From Pseudomonas sp. ATCC 13867 (lineage in GTDB: Bacteria > Pseudomonadota > Gammaproteobacteria > Pseudomonadales > Pseudomonadaceae), in NCBI RefSeq assembly GCF_000349845.1, contig NC_020829.1, forward strand, positions 5,153,001 to 5,217,000: a stretch of DNA of 64,000 bases, written 5' to 3'. Below, piece after piece: positions 1 to 9,311 of this stretch. Under the pieces are notes generated by a model, which worked only from the letters and a program-made list of their open reading frames with translations, made no database searches and was not told the DNA's origin. Numbering within the stretch: the first letter of the stretch is position 1; every line of letters starts with the position of its first letter. The position numbers and the translations under genes are program-made.

Positions 1-1075
1 GCTTGGCCTGGGTGGTCGGGTTCACCGAGATCACGCCGCAGTATTCGGGCATGTGCTTGGCGAACTCGGCGGTGCCGATCCGGGTCGCGGTGTCGATGAT
101 GTCCTGCTTGTGGCTGACGATCAGCGGACGCAGCACCAGGGTATCGGTCACCCGGTCGATCACCGAGAGGTTCGGCAGGGTCTGGCTGGACACCTGGGAG
201 ATCGCCTCGCCGGTCACCAGGGCGTTCAGCTCCAGGCGCTCGGCCACGCGGCTGGCGGCGCGCAGCATCATGCGCTTGAGGGTCACGCCCATGTAGCTGT
301 CGTCGACCTTGGTGAGAATCTCGCCGACCACTTCCTCGAAGGGCACGCTGACGAACAGCACGCGCTGGGAACGGCCGTACTTCTCCCACAGGTAGTGCGC
401 GACTTCCATCACGCCCAGTTCGTGGGCGCGGCCGCCGAGGTTGAAGAACACGAAGTGGCTGATCATGCCGCGGCGCATCATCTGGTAGGCCGCCACGGTG
501 GAGTCGAAGCCGCCGGACATCAGCACCAGCACCTGCTCCAGCGCGCCCAGCGGGTAGCCGCCGAGGCCTTCGTGCTGGGCATGGATCACGTACAGGCGGT
601 CGTAGCGGATTTCCACCCGTACCTGCACTTCCGGGTTCTTCAGCGACACGCCCGCAGCGCCGCACTGCTGGCGCAGGCCACCGCCGACGTAACGCTCGAC
701 GTCGATGGAGGTGAACGGGTGCTTGCCGGCGCGCTTGCAGCGCATGGAGAAGATCTTGCCCGGCAGCTTGTCGGCGAAGTGCAGCTTGCACTTCTCCAGA
801 ATGTCGTCGAAGTCGCCCAGCGGGTATTCGTGCACTTCCAGGAAGTGGCCGATGCCCGGCGTGCAGCTCAGGCGCTCGATCATCTCGCGCAGGACCTTGG
901 GGTCGGTGACCTTGGTCTCGACGTCCAGGTTGTCCCACTCGCCTTCCACCAGCAGCTCGGGATCGAGGTCGCGGAGCACCGTGCGAATGTTCTTCGCCAG
1001 CTGGCGGATGAAGCGCTTGCGCACCGGCCGGCTCTTGATGGTGATTTCCTGGAAGACCTTGACGATGAGTTTCAT
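1..1075 (-). CDS. thiI: tRNA 4-thiouridine synthase ThiI, partial (C-terminus outside window)
   Basis: ThiI uses ATP and persulfide sulfur to make 4-thiouridine at tRNA position 8 and also supplies sulfur for thiamine thiazole. About 358 codons are visible, starting from an ATG whose complement is at 1073-1075. The N-terminal ferredoxin-like/THUMP region begins [20 protein letters not shown]-loop motif SGGFDS lies at residues 187-192, followed by the adenylation-domain segment with [11 protein letters not shown]. The family is about 480 residues long, so the C-terminal rhodanese domain with its catalytic Cys is cut off by the window start. The gene is divergent from glnA. Identification is firm; only the missing C-terminus is unverified. 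Confidence 0.95.
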   Translation of the reverse strand, partial: MKLIVKVFQEITIKSRPVRKRFIRQLAKNIRTVLRDLDPELLVEGEWDNLDVETKVTDPKVLREMIERLSCTPGIGHFLEVHEYPLGDFDDILEKCKLHFADKLPGKIFSMRCKRAGKHPFTSIDVERYVGGGLRQQCGAAGVSLKNPEVQVRVEIRYDRLYVIHAQHEGLGGYPLGALEQVLVLMSGGFDSTVAAYQMMRRGMISHFVFFNLGGRAHELGVMEVAHYLWEKYGRSQRVLFVSVPFEEVVGEILTKVDDSYMGVTLKRMMLRAASRVAERLELNALVTGEAISQVSSQTLPNLSVIDRVTDTLVLRPLIVSHKQDIIDTATRIGTAEFAKHMPEYCGVISVNPTTQAK

Positions 1076-1172
1076 GCGGACCGGGCGATTGCAATGGGAC
1101 GGAAAAAAAGGGGCAAGATTATATCCGAAATTGCTCAAGACTTGAGCAGAAATCGGAGACTTTCTTTTGGGC

Positions 1173-1218
1173 GCACCAAAATGGACTGACGCACCACAAT
1201 GAAGCACTAAAACGGTGC
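1173..1218 (+). promoter_or_regulatory. NtrC-type enhancer sites upstream of glnA
   Basis: Three 15-bp matches to the NtrC consensus (GCACC-N5-GGTGC) lie close together: GCACC-AAAAT-GGACT at 1173-1187, GCACC-ACAAT-GAAGC at 1191-1205 (one good half only), and GCACT-AAAAC-GGTGC at 1204-1218. They sit about 75-120 bp upstream of the sigma-54 promoter. That is the usual enhancer distance for nitrogen-regulated glnA. Binding is inferred from the motif. Confidence 0.8.
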
Positions 1219-1291
1219 ACAATTACCCGGTAATTCCTGGTCGCACTCGCCGAAGCCCCGCAAATCAGCGGTTCTGCACGATTACGGGCAC

Positions 1292-1307
1292 TGGCACGCA
1301 ACTTGCT
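1292..1307 (+). promoter_or_regulatory. Sigma-54 (-24/-12) promoter of glnA
   Basis: TGGCAC-N5-TTGCT matches the RpoN consensus exactly, with GG and GC ten bases apart. The expected transcription start is near 1318, leaving a leader of about 85 nt before the glnA ATG. Together with the upstream NtrC-type sites this predicts nitrogen-limitation control by NtrB/NtrC, which are encoded 5 kb downstream. Confidence 0.92.
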
Positions 1308-1405
1308 CCCTTGTGAGGCAGGTTGCCCTGACGGAGTATTCCGGCCGGCATCACCCGATCCTGGGGCACAGAAGTTCCCAGCTCTAATCCCTCCTGGAGG
1401 ACAGC

Positions 1406-2815
1406 ATGTCGTACAAGTCGCAACAACTGATCAAAGATCATGACGTGAAGTGGGTTGACCTGCGCTTCACCGATACCAAAGGCAAGCAGCAACACGTCAC
1501 CATGCCGGCCCGCGACGCGCTGGACGATGACTTCTTCGAAGCCGGCAAGATGTTCGACGGCTCCTCCATCGAAGGCTGGAAGGGCATCGAAGCCTCCGAC
1601 ATGATCCTGCTGCCGGACGACAGCACCGCCGTGCTCGACCCGTTCACCGAAGAGCCGACCCTGATCCTGGTCTGCGACATCATTGAGCCGAGCACCATGC
1701 AGGGCTACGAGCGCGACCCGCGCAACATCGCCAAGCGCGCCGAGGAATACCTGAAGTCCACCGGTATCGGTGACACCGTATTCGTCGGCCCGGAGCCGGA
1801 GTTCTTCATCTTCGACGAAGTGAAGTTCAAGTCCGACATCTCCGGCTCGATGTTCAAGATCTACTCCGAGCAGGCTTCCTGGAACACCGACGCCGACATC
1901 GAAAGCGGCAACAAGGGCCACCGTCCGGGCGTGAAAGGCGGCTACTTCCCGGTACCGCCGGTCGACCACGACCACGAAATCCGTACCGCCATGTGTAATG
2001 CCATGGAAGAAATGGGCCTGGTCATCGAAGTTCACCACCACGAAGTGGCGACTGCCGGCCAGAACGAAATCGGCGTGCAGTTCAACACCCTGGTGAAGAA
2101 GGCCGACGAAGTCCAGACCCTGAAGTACTGCATCCACAACGTTGCCGACGCCTACGGCAAGACCGTGACCTTCATGCCGAAGCCGCTGTACGGCGACAAC
2201 GGCTCGGGCATGCACGTGCACATGTCCATCTCGAAAGACGGCAAGAACACCTTCGCCGGTGAAGGTTATGCCGGCCTGTCCGAGACCGCCCTGTACTTCA
2301 TCGGCGGCATCATCAAGCACGGCAAGGCCCTGAACGGCTTCACCAACCCGGCCACCAACTCCTACAAGCGTCTGGTTCCGGGCTTCGAAGCCCCGGTCAT
2401 GCTGGCCTACTCCGCCCGTAACCGTTCCGCCTCGATCCGTATTCCGTACGTGTCCAGCCCGAAAGCCCGCCGCATCGAAGCGCGCTTCCCGGACCCGGCT
2501 GCCAACCCGTACCTGTGCTTCGCCGCGCTGCTGATGGCCGGCCTGGACGGCATCCAGAACAAGATTCACCCCGGCGATGCCGCCGACAAGAACCTGTACG
2601 ACCTGCCGCCGGAAGAGGCGAAGGAAATCCCGCAGGTTTGCGGCAGCCTGAAAGAGGCGCTGGAAGAACTCGACAAGGGCCGTGCGTTCCTGACCAAGGG
2701 CGGCGTGTTCACCGACGAGTTCATCGATGCCTACATCGAGCTGAAGTCGGAAGAAGAGATCAAGGTGCGCACCTTCGTGCACCCGCTGGAATACGACCTG
2801 TACTACAGCGTCTGA
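1406..2815 (+). CDS. glnA: Type I glutamine synthetase
   Basis: The enzyme makes glutamine from glutamate, ammonia and ATP, the main ammonium assimilation step under nitrogen limitation, as a cytoplasmic dodecamer. The length is 469 residues, as expected for GSI-beta. Visible signatures include the N-terminal [12 protein letters not shown], the metal-binding stretch [10 protein letters not shown], the ATP-site segment starting NGSGMHVH, and the adenylylation loop NLYDLPPEE with the target Tyr at codon 398. That tyrosine indicates control by adenylylation as well as transcription. A good ribosome-binding site (GGAGG) precedes the ATG. A terminator follows within 35 bp, so the gene is probably monocistronic. 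Certain identification. Confidence 0.99.
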   Translation: MSYKSQQLIKDHDVKWVDLRFTDTKGKQQHVTMPARDALDDDFFEAGKMFDGSSIEGWKGIEASDMILLPDDSTAVLDPFTEEPTLILVCDIIEPSTMQGYERDPRNIAKRAEEYLKSTGIGDTVFVGPEPEFFIFDEVKFKSDISGSMFKIYSEQASWNTDADIESGNKGHRPGVKGGYFPVPPVDHDHEIRTAMCNAMEEMGLVIEVHHHEVATAGQNEIGVQFNTLVKKADEVQTLKYCIHNVADAYGKTVTFMPKPLYGDNGSGMHVHMSISKDGKNTFAGEGYAGLSETALYFIGGIIKHGKALNGFTNPATNSYKRLVPGFEAPVMLAYSARNRSASIRIPYVSSPKARRIEARFPDPAANPYLCFAALLMAGLDGIQNKIHPGDAADKNLYDLPPEEAKEIPQVCGSLKEALEELDKGRAFLTKGGVFTDEFIDAYIELKSEEEIKVRTFVHPLEYDLYYSV

Positions 2816-2848
2816 TCCACGAATACCTATATAAATAGCGTCAGCATT

Positions 2849-2874
2849 AAGGCCTCCTTCGGGAGGCCTTTTTT
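2849..2874 (+). terminator. Rho-independent terminator of glnA
   Basis: A nine-base-pair GC-rich stem (AAGGCCTCC / GGAGGCCTT) with a TTCG tetraloop is followed by a T run, 34 bp after the glnA stop. Confidence 0.93.
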
Positions 2875-2905
2875 ATGGACTCAGGAAAGCTGGCACCCGA
2901 TATTT

Positions 2906-2984
2906 TGTAGGAGCGAGCTTGCTCGCGAACCGACCCAGCACCGGTGCCGTCGGGTAATCCGTTCGCGAGCAAGCTCGCTCCTAC
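2906..2984. repeat. Paired inverted REP palindromes
   Basis: Two copies of the Pseudomonas REP sequence (core GAGCGAGCTTGCTCGCGAA) face each other, at 2906-2930 and 2961-2984, about 30 bp apart. They fill the space between the converging ends of glnA and the mechanosensitive channel gene. The same unit recurs near 9.4, 11.1, 17.8 and 62.0 kb. Confidence 0.9.
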
Positions 2985-3008
2985 GAAGAGCAGCGCCGCG
3001 AAGCGGAA

Positions 3009-5216
3009 TCAGATCCCGCCGTCTACTGGCACGCCCTGCTCCTCGTCGTCCTCGCGCTGCGAGGTGCGCATCCGCGAGAGCTGCACATTCAGCCGCGGCA
3101 TCGACAGTTCGAGGCCCGCCTTGTCCAGCTTCTGGCGCAGGCGCAGGTTGAAGGCGCGCTGCACTTCCCACTGGCGGATCGGCGCGGTCTTCAGGCGGAA
3201 GCGGAGGATCGCCTGGCCGTTGTCGAAACTCTCCACACCCTGCATTTCTAGGGCCGACCACATGGCGCGGCTGATGGTGCGGTCGCCACGCAGGTCGCGA
3301 GTGACCTCATGGACCAGCGCCACCGCATCGTCGATCGGCATGCTGGCCGGCACCGGCCAGCGGAACATCGCGTAGCCGAACTCCCGCGAGTAGTTCTTGA
3401 TGCTCTTGATCTCGCTGAAGGGGATGGTGTGCACCACGCCGTCCAGGTCACGCAGGCGCACGGTACGGATGGTCAGGCCCTCGACGGTGCCGAGGTGGCC
3501 GCCGACATCCACGTAGTCGTCGATGGACAGCGAGTCCTCGATGATGATGAACAGGCCGGTGATCAGGTCCGCCACCAGCGATTGCGCGCCGAAGCCGATG
3601 GCCAGGCCGATCACGCCCGCGCCCGCCAGCAGCGGGGTGACGTTCATGCCCATGTTGGCCAGGGCGACGATCAGCGCGATCACCGCGATGGTCACGAACA
3701 GCACGTTGCGGATCAACGGCAGCATGGTCAGCGCGCGGGTATTGCTGCGGTTCTTGCCGCCCAGGCCGAGGCTGTGCTGGATCGCCGTGTCGGCCAGGAT
3801 CCACACCAGCCAGGCCACCAGCAGGGTGGTGCCGAAGCTGATCAGCTTCATGCTGATGGCCGCCCCGTCGCCCTCGGTGAAGCGGATCAGCGACATGCCC
3901 CAGACGCGCAGGCCGATCTCCAGGAACACCAGCAGGTTGGCGATGTGCAGCAGGGTGTAGGCGAAGTTCTGCAGTTGCTCGACATAGGGCGCACTGCGGC
4001 GGCTGCCGTGGCGCGAGGAACGCAGGTGGGCGCGGCGGATCAGGCCGTTGACGGTCATCGCCAGCACCGCGATCAGCGCGCACAGCAGGGCACGGCGCAG
4101 GGCATAGGTGCTGTCGCCGGCGGTGACCACGGTGGCGAACAGGGAGATGCCCACCAGTACCAGTATCGGCAGGAACCACAACGACCCCACCAGTTCGACC
4201 AGGTCATGCAGGCCACGGCGCTTGATGCGGCGCTCCAGCGGCTGGTTGCGGATCAGGTGGGCGACCGGCCGGCGGAACTGCAGGACGAACAGCGCAGTGG
4301 ACAGTGCCGCGAAGATGTTCGCCAGCGAGCCGACGCAGAGGGCGATGCTCTGGCCGAGGCTTTCGATCACGCGCGGGTCGTGCATCACCTCGCCCAGCGA
4401 GGCCAGGCTGCCGATCAGCCACAACGGGCGGAAGGCGCGGCGCCGCAGGATATCCAGCGCGCGCATGCGATGCGGGCCGCTGAGCAGCGACAGGGAGATC
4501 ACGCACAACGCGGAGAACAGTGTGCCGCACACCAGCACGTAAGCCATCACCATCGCCAGCAGCTTGCCCAGGGAACTGGGCAGTACCACCGACAGGTAGA
4601 CGGTGATCAGGAACGCCACCAGCCAGGGGCCGAGCTTGCGCAGGGCGAACAGCAACAGGTCGCGGGTCTTGGGGTGCTGGGGGAGCTCGCCGGCGAGGCC
4701 GAAGCGATCCTGCATGCGCCGCGCCACCCAGCGCAACCCCAGGGCCACGCAGGCCCAGAGCAGGATCACCAGGGCGAAGTCGAAGAGCATGCCCGACCAT
4801 TCCTGCCAGGAAGGGATGCGCGCCCCCAACTCCTCGCGGGCCTGGCTGAACAAGGCGCTCCAGCGCAACACAGGGCTGTTGGCACCTTCGAACTGTTTCT
4901 CCAGGCTGCCCAGGGTGTCGCCGATCAACCCCAGCACGCCGCCCTGCTCGTCCGCGCTTTTCTTGCTCGCATCGCGCAGTTGCTTGAGCTTCTTCAGCAG
5001 GTCGGCCCGCTGCTGGTCGTTCTCCAGCGTCTTGATCACCTGGTCCAGCGACTGCTGCAACTGCGCCTCGCTGATCTGCTCGCTGCCTCCCGTCACGCCG
5101 GCCAACGGGCCCGGCAGTGCCGCCAGCGCGGGGCCGGCAAGCAGCAGGCCGGCACTCAGGCAGCACAGCAGCAGGCACTGACGGAAACAGGAACGGAGCA
5201 GGTCGGTCACAGGCAC
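3009..5216 (-). CDS. YbiO-like large mechanosensitive channel (MscS family)
   Basis: This is an inner-membrane channel expected to release solutes on hypo-osmotic shock. The protein has 735 residues, close to E. coli YbiO (741). An N-terminal signal peptide runs to about residue 33 (AGPALA). A periplasmic coiled-coil-like stretch rich in Q/K/E follows, then about ten hydrophobic segments. The MscS pore helix with its Ala/Gly pattern (AGAGVIGLAIGFGAQ) comes next, then the beta domain (SIDDYVDVGGHLGTVEGLTIR) and the C-terminal alpha/beta domain. The last 40 residues are charged and of unknown role. It is transcribed alone. The family is clear; the YbiO subtype is inferred from size and architecture. 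Confidence 0.93.
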   Translation of the reverse strand: MPVTDLLRSCFRQCLLLCCLSAGLLLAGPALAALPGPLAGVTGGSEQISEAQLQQSLDQVIKTLENDQQRADLLKKLKQLRDASKKSADEQGGVLGLIGDTLGSLEKQFEGANSPVLRWSALFSQAREELGARIPSWQEWSGMLFDFALVILLWACVALGLRWVARRMQDRFGLAGELPQHPKTRDLLLFALRKLGPWLVAFLITVYLSVVLPSSLGKLLAMVMAYVLVCGTLFSALCVISLSLLSGPHRMRALDILRRRAFRPLWLIGSLASLGEVMHDPRVIESLGQSIALCVGSLANIFAALSTALFVLQFRRPVAHLIRNQPLERRIKRRGLHDLVELVGSLWFLPILVLVGISLFATVVTAGDSTYALRRALLCALIAVLAMTVNGLIRRAHLRSSRHGSRRSAPYVEQLQNFAYTLLHIANLLVFLEIGLRVWGMSLIRFTEGDGAAISMKLISFGTTLLVAWLVWILADTAIQHSLGLGGKNRSNTRALTMLPLIRNVLFVTIAVIALIVALANMGMNVTPLLAGAGVIGLAIGFGAQSLVADLITGLFIIIEDSLSIDDYVDVGGHLGTVEGLTIRTVRLRDLDGVVHTIPFSEIKSIKNYSREFGYAMFRWPVPASMPIDDAVALVHEVTRDLRGDRTISRAMWSALEMQGVESFDNGQAILRFRLKTAPIRQWEVQRAFNLRLRQKLDKAGLELSMPRLNVQLSRMRTSQREDDEEQGVPVDGGI

Positions 5217-5410
5217 ACCCCAAGGCAGATATAGGAACGCTCGCAGGCATCATACAGAGGACGCGAACCGGCAATGGACTGCGGTGCCGCATGAAAGGTC
5301 CATCGGCGAGCGGCAGCGCACACTGTGAGCTGCCATGCTGAATCACAATAGGCAACTTGCCAGCCGTCGTCGGCAATGCAAGGCTTTGCACGACCATCCG
5401 GAGATCGCCC

Positions 5411-5956
5411 ATGCGCCTGATCCTCACCGCCCTGCTGCTCGCCGCCGCGTTGCCAGCCAGTGCGCAGATCTACAAGTACACCGACGCCAACGGCAAGACG
5501 GTGTTCACCAACCAGCCGCCGAGCAACGTCGGCGCGCAGCCGGTGCAGTTGCCACCCACCAACACCGTCACCCCGCAGGTACCGGTGAACACCGGCGAAG
5601 AGAGCGGCACCGCCGAATCGCAGAGCGCCTATGCCATCCTCGCGCTGAGCAACCTGCCCACCGACGAAGCCCTGCGCGTCAACAACGGCACCTTCGTCGT
5701 CGACGTCGTGGTGCAGCCGGCCCTGGCGGCCGATCACCAGTTGCAGCTGCTGCTCGACGGCCAGCCTTACGGCGCCCCGACCCGCTCCACCAGCATCGGC
5801 CTGGAAAGCATCGACCGCGGCGATCACACCCTCGCCGTCCAGGTCCTGCAGGGCAGCCAGGTGATCCAGAGCAGCCCGCCGGTGAGTTTCACCCTGCAGC
5901 GCATCAGCACCAACAGCCCGGCGCGCCCCCACGTCCGCCCCAGGCCGGGCAACTGA
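5411..5956 (+). CDS. DUF4124-domain secreted protein (first of pair)
   Basis: The product is a small exported protein of 181 residues with unknown function. The start MRLILTALLLAAALPASA gives a clean signal peptide ending near residue 18; an upstream in-frame ATG would place a charged extension before it and is rejected. The DUF4124 signature follows (IYKYTDANGKTVFTNQPP). The rest resembles an Ig-like or carbohydrate-binding-type beta domain (LLLDGQPYGAPTRSTSIGLESIDRGDHTL). The next gene has the same architecture and starts 2 bp after the stop. Both lie just upstream of ntrB but are separated from it by an NtrC-type promoter region. Probably envelope-associated. Confidence 0.85.
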   Translation: MRLILTALLLAAALPASAQIYKYTDANGKTVFTNQPPSNVGAQPVQLPPTNTVTPQVPVNTGEESGTAESQSAYAILALSNLPTDEALRVNNGTFVVDVVVQPALAADHQLQLLLDGQPYGAPTRSTSIGLESIDRGDHTLAVQVLQGSQVIQSSPPVSFTLQRISTNSPARPHVRPRPGN

Positions 5957-5958
5957 AC

Positions 5959-6537
5959 ATGCGCCATCTGGTGATACTCCTGTTGTCGGCGCTCTGCTGC
6001 CTGTCGGCCAGCGCCGAGGTCTACACCTACATCGACAAGGACGGCAACCGCGTCTTCACCGACCAGCCGCCGCGCGGCAACGCGCAGAAGCTGCAGCTCG
6101 CACCACCCAACGCCATGCCGAACCTGCCCAACGGCGTGCGGATGCCACCGCCGCTCTACGCGCCGGCCACGCCGGCATTGCCGCCGGGGCCGCCCGCCTA
6201 CCAGTTGCTGCGCATCCTCGTGCCGGAGCCCGATGCCACCGTGCGGGCCAATGACGGTGCGCTGATCGTCTCCGCCACCAGCGACCCGGCCCTGCTGCCC
6301 GGCCACCTGTACCGCCTGCTGCTCGACGGCAAGCCGGTGGGCGAACCCGGCCGCAGCCCGGTGTTCCCGCTGAGCAACATCGATCGCGGCACCCACCAGC
6401 TGTCGGTGGAAATCATCGACACCCTCGGCCGCACCATCGAGCAGACGCCCAATCAGCCCTTCCACATGTTCCGCGTCTCGGTGGCCGATTCAGCGGTCCC
6501 GGATACCACCCGCCAGCTCAGCGCCGCCAGTCGCTGA
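5959..6537 (+). CDS. DUF4124-domain secreted protein (second of pair)
   Basis: This 192-residue paralogue of the preceding gene has the same order: a signal peptide (MRHLVILLLSALCCLSASA), a DUF4124 motif (VYTYIDKDGNRVFTDQPP), a proline-rich linker around residues 45-75, and a C-terminal beta domain with LLLDGKPVGEPGRSPVFPLSNIDRGTHQL. The near-identical motifs show tandem duplication followed by divergence. The pair is co-transcribed, with start and stop 2 bp apart. No catalytic motif is visible, and the biological role is unknown. Confidence 0.85.
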   Translation: MRHLVILLLSALCCLSASAEVYTYIDKDGNRVFTDQPPRGNAQKLQLAPPNAMPNLPNGVRMPPPLYAPATPALPPGPPAYQLLRILVPEPDATVRANDGALIVSATSDPALLPGHLYRLLLDGKPVGEPGRSPVFPLSNIDRGTHQLSVEIIDTLGRTIEQTPNQPFHMFRVSVADSAVPDTTRQLSAASR

Positions 6538-6562
6538 CGGCGGCGTGCGACCCGGCACAAAC

Positions 6563-6590
6563 GCACCATATCGGTGCATTGGCCTGCACC
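6563..6590 (+). promoter_or_regulatory. NtrC-type site upstream of ntrB
   Basis: GCACC-ATATC-GGTGC at 6563-6577 is a perfect NtrC palindrome. Its right half pairs again with a downstream half, GGTGC...GCACC over 6573-6590, giving overlapping sites. The location 170 bp before ntrB predicts autoregulation of ntrBC. Confidence 0.85.
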
Positions 6591-6694
6591 ACTTTCTATA
6601 CTCTCCCCATTTCAGGTCACTTCCTTCGGCCCGATTGCCCGCCTGCGCACCACAAATCAGCCCCAGGCGCCGAAATACGCGACCTTTGAGGGCC

Positions 6695-6710
6695 TGGTTT
6701 GCTTTTTGCA
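6695..6710 (+). promoter_or_regulatory. Probable sigma-54 promoter of ntrBC
   Basis: TGGTTT-GCTTT-TTGCA keeps the essential GG and GC ten bases apart and has a good -12 element (TTGCA), but a weak -24 extension compared with glnA. The predicted start is about 12 bp downstream, leaving roughly 25 nt before the ntrB ATG. Confidence 0.72.
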
Positions 6711-6744
6711 TTTTCCCGCACAGTCTTGGGACATTCCTTACGCC

Positions 6745-7821
6745 ATGCCTACAGAAACCCAGCTCCGCCTGTTGCTCGACAACCTCACCACGGCGGTGAT
6801 CCTGCTCAACGCCGAGCTGCGCCTGGAGTACATGAACCCGGCGGCGGAAATGCTCCTGGCGGTCAGCGGGCAGCGCAGCCACGGCCAGTTCATCAGCGAA
6901 CTGTTCACCGAATCGCCCGAGGCGCTGCACTCGCTGCGCCAGGCGGTGGAAGAGGCGCACCCCTTCACCAAGCGCGAAGCGAGCCTGACCTCGCTGACCG
7001 GTCAGAGCATCACCGTGGACTACGCGGTGACGCCGATCCTCGACCGCCGCGACACCCTGCTGCTGCTGGAAGTCCACCCGCGTGACCGGCTGCTGCGGAT
7101 CACCAAGGAAGAGGCGCAACTGTCCAAGCAGGAAACCACCAAGCTGCTGGTGCGCGGCCTGGCCCACGAGATCAAGAACCCGCTGGGCGGCATTCGCGGC
7201 GCAGCGCAGTTGCTGTCCCGCGAGCTGCCGGACGAGTCGCTCAAGGACTACACCAACGTCATCATCGAAGAGGCCGACCGCCTGCGGAACCTGGTGGACC
7301 GCATGCTCGGCTCGAACAAGCTGCCGCAGCTCTCGGTGACCAACGTCCACGAGGTGCTGGAACGCGTCTGCAGCCTGGTGGAGGCCGAGACCCAGGGCAG
7401 CATCCCGCTGGTGCGCGACTACGACCCGAGCATTCCCGACCTGCTGATCGACCGTGAGCAGATGATCCAGGCGGTGCTCAACATCGTGCGCAACGCCATG
7501 CAGGCGATTTCAGCGCAGAACGAACTCAAGCTGGGGCGCATCACCCTGCGCACCCGCACCCTGCGTCAGTTCACCATCGGCCACACGCGCCATCGCCTGG
7601 TGTGCAAGGTGGAGATCATCGACAACGGCCCCGGCATCCCGGCCGAACTGCAGGACACCATCTTCTATCCCATGGTCAGCGGCCGCGCCGACGGCACCGG
7701 CCTTGGCCTCGCCATTACCCAGAACATCATCAGCCAGCACCAGGGCTTGATCGAATGCGACAGCCATCCGGGCCACACCGTATTCAGTCTGTTCCTGCCC
7801 CTGGAACAAGGAGTCCATTGA
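6745..7821 (+). CDS. ntrB: Nitrogen regulation sensor kinase/phosphatase NtrB (GlnL)
   Basis: NtrB is a cytoplasmic histidine kinase that phosphorylates NtrC when nitrogen is low and is switched to phosphatase by PII. It has 358 residues: a PAS domain in about the first 110 (LDNLTTAVILLNAELRL), the dimerisation/phospho-acceptor helix HEIKNPL with His at codon 141, the N box (NIVRNAMQA), and G boxes (DNGPGIP, GTGLGLAI). There is no transmembrane segment. The ATG at MPTETQLR is preferred to an earlier in-frame start because it follows the sigma-54 promoter and matches family length. ntrC follows after 2 bp, so the two are co-transcribed. Confidence 0.97.
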   Translation: MPTETQLRLLLDNLTTAVILLNAELRLEYMNPAAEMLLAVSGQRSHGQFISELFTESPEALHSLRQAVEEAHPFTKREASLTSLTGQSITVDYAVTPILDRRDTLLLLEVHPRDRLLRITKEEAQLSKQETTKLLVRGLAHEIKNPLGGIRGAAQLLSRELPDESLKDYTNVIIEEADRLRNLVDRMLGSNKLPQLSVTNVHEVLERVCSLVEAETQGSIPLVRDYDPSIPDLLIDREQMIQAVLNIVRNAMQAISAQNELKLGRITLRTRTLRQFTIGHTRHRLVCKVEIIDNGPGIPAELQDTIFYPMVSGRADGTGLGLAITQNIISQHQGLIECDSHPGHTVFSLFLPLEQGVH

Positions 7822-7823
7822 CC

Positions 7824-9254
7824 ATGAGCCGATCAGAGACTGTCTGGATCGTCGACGACGACCGCTCCATCCGCTGGGTACTGGAAAAGGCCCTGCAACA
7901 GGAAGGCATGACCACGCTCAGCTTCGACAGCGCCGACAGCGTGATGAGCCGCCTCGGCCGCCAGCACCCGGACGTGATCATCTCCGACATCCGCATGCCC
8001 GGCGCCAGCGGCCTGGACCTGCTGGCGCAGATCCGCGAACTGCACCCGCGCCTGCCGGTGATCATCATGACCGCGCATTCCGACCTGGACAGCGCCGTGG
8101 CCTCCTACCAGGGCGGCGCCTTCGAGTACCTGCCCAAGCCCTTCGACGTCGACGAAGCCGTCTCCCTGGTCAAGCGCGCCAACCAGCACGCCCAGGAGCA
8201 GCAGGGCCTGGAAGCACCGGCCAACCAGGCGCGCACCCCGGAGATCATCGGCGAGGCGCCGGCCATGCAGGAGGTGTTCCGCGCCATCGGTCGCCTCTCC
8301 CACTCCAACATCACCGTGCTGATCAACGGCGAGTCGGGTACCGGCAAGGAGCTGGTCGCCCACGCCCTGCACCGCCACAGCCCGCGCGCAACCTCGCCGT
8401 TCATCGCGTTGAACATGGCGGCGATCCCCAAGGACCTGATGGAGTCCGAGCTGTTCGGCCACGAGAAAGGCGCCTTCACCGGCGCGGCCAACCAGCGCCG
8501 CGGCCGCTTCGAGCAGGCCGACGGCGGCTCGCTGTTCCTCGACGAGATCGGCGACATGCCGGCCGACACCCAGACCCGCCTGCTGCGTGTGCTGGCCGAC
8601 GGCGAGTTCTACCGCGTGGGTGGCCACACCCCGGTGAAGGTGGACGTGCGGATCATCGCCGCAACGCACCAGAACCTGGAAAACCTGGTGCGCGAGGGCA
8701 AGTTCCGCGAGGACCTGTTCCACCGCCTCAACGTCATCCGCGTACACATCCCGCGCCTGGCCGATCGCCGCGAGGACATCCCCGCGCTGGCCCGGCACTT
8801 CCTCTCCCGCGCGGCGCAGGAGCTGGCGGTGGAGCCCAAGCTGCTCAAGCCGGAAACCGAGGAATACCTGAGGAACCTCGGCTGGCCGGGCAACGTGCGC
8901 CAGTTGGAGAACACCTGCCGCTGGATCACCGTCATGGCGTCCGGTCGTGAGGTGCACATCGACGACCTGCCGCCGGAACTGCTGACCCAGCCACAGGACA
9001 GCCCGCCCGCCGCCAACTGGGAGCAGGCCTTGCGCCATTGGGCCGACCAGGCACTGGGGCGCGGCCAATCCAGCCTGCTGGACATCGCCGTGCCGGCCTT
9101 CGAGCGGATCATGATCGAGACCGCCCTCAAGCACACCGCCGGCCGCCGCCGCGATGCCGCCGTGCTGCTGGGCTGGGGGCGCAATACCCTGACCCGCAAG
9201 ATCAAGGAACTGGGCATGAAGATCGACGGCCCGGACGAGGATGGCGAGGACTGA
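7824..9254 (+). CDS. ntrC: Nitrogen regulation response regulator NtrC (GlnG)
   Basis: NtrC is an enhancer-binding activator of sigma-54 RNA polymerase, expected to act at glnA and at its own operon in this window. It has 476 residues. The receiver domain has the acidic pocket DDD at 11-13 and phospho-acceptor Asp55 (ISDIRMPG). The AAA+ domain has Walker A (GESGTGKE, 169-176), the sigma-54 contact loop GAFTGA (216-221) and Walker B (GSLFLDEIGD). A Fis-type helix-turn-helix ends the protein (RRRDAAVLLGWGRNTLTRKIKEL). All functional motifs are intact. A terminator lies 15 bp after the stop. Confidence 0.98.
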   Translation: MSRSETVWIVDDDRSIRWVLEKALQQEGMTTLSFDSADSVMSRLGRQHPDVIISDIRMPGASGLDLLAQIRELHPRLPVIIMTAHSDLDSAVASYQGGAFEYLPKPFDVDEAVSLVKRANQHAQEQQGLEAPANQARTPEIIGEAPAMQEVFRAIGRLSHSNITVLINGESGTGKELVAHALHRHSPRATSPFIALNMAAIPKDLMESELFGHEKGAFTGAANQRRGRFEQADGGSLFLDEIGDMPADTQTRLLRVLADGEFYRVGGHTPVKVDVRIIAATHQNLENLVREGKFREDLFHRLNVIRVHIPRLADRREDIPALARHFLSRAAQELAVEPKLLKPETEEYLRNLGWPGNVRQLENTCRWITVMASGREVHIDDLPPELLTQPQDSPPAANWEQALRHWADQALGRGQSSLLDIAVPAFERIMIETALKHTAGRRRDAAVLLGWGRNTLTRKIKELGMKIDGPDEDGED

Positions 9255-9268
9255 GGTCCTGCGATGGG

Positions 9269-9292
9269 AAAGGGGCCGCAAGGCCCCTTTTT
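9269..9292 (+). terminator. Terminator of ntrBC
   Basis: The stem AAAGGGGCC / GGCCCCTTT with a four-base loop is followed by Ts directly after ntrC. Confidence 0.9.
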
Positions 9293-9311
9293 CTATTCAA
9301 GGCTCCCCTAG

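Noticed and set aside
53..1189. Long plus-strand open frame opposite thiI
   Set aside because: Its protein is rich in His/Gln/Ala/Val, typical of the antisense frame of high-GC genes; thiI on the minus strand carries all the conserved motifs.
1265..2782. Minus-strand frame of about 505 codons opposite glnA
   Set aside because: It is antisense to glnA, with no recognisable domain and no ribosome site; GC skew by codon position supports glnA.
3309..5234. Plus-strand frame of 641 codons opposite the mechanosensitive channel
   Set aside because: The Gln/His/Ala-rich translation is an antisense artefact.
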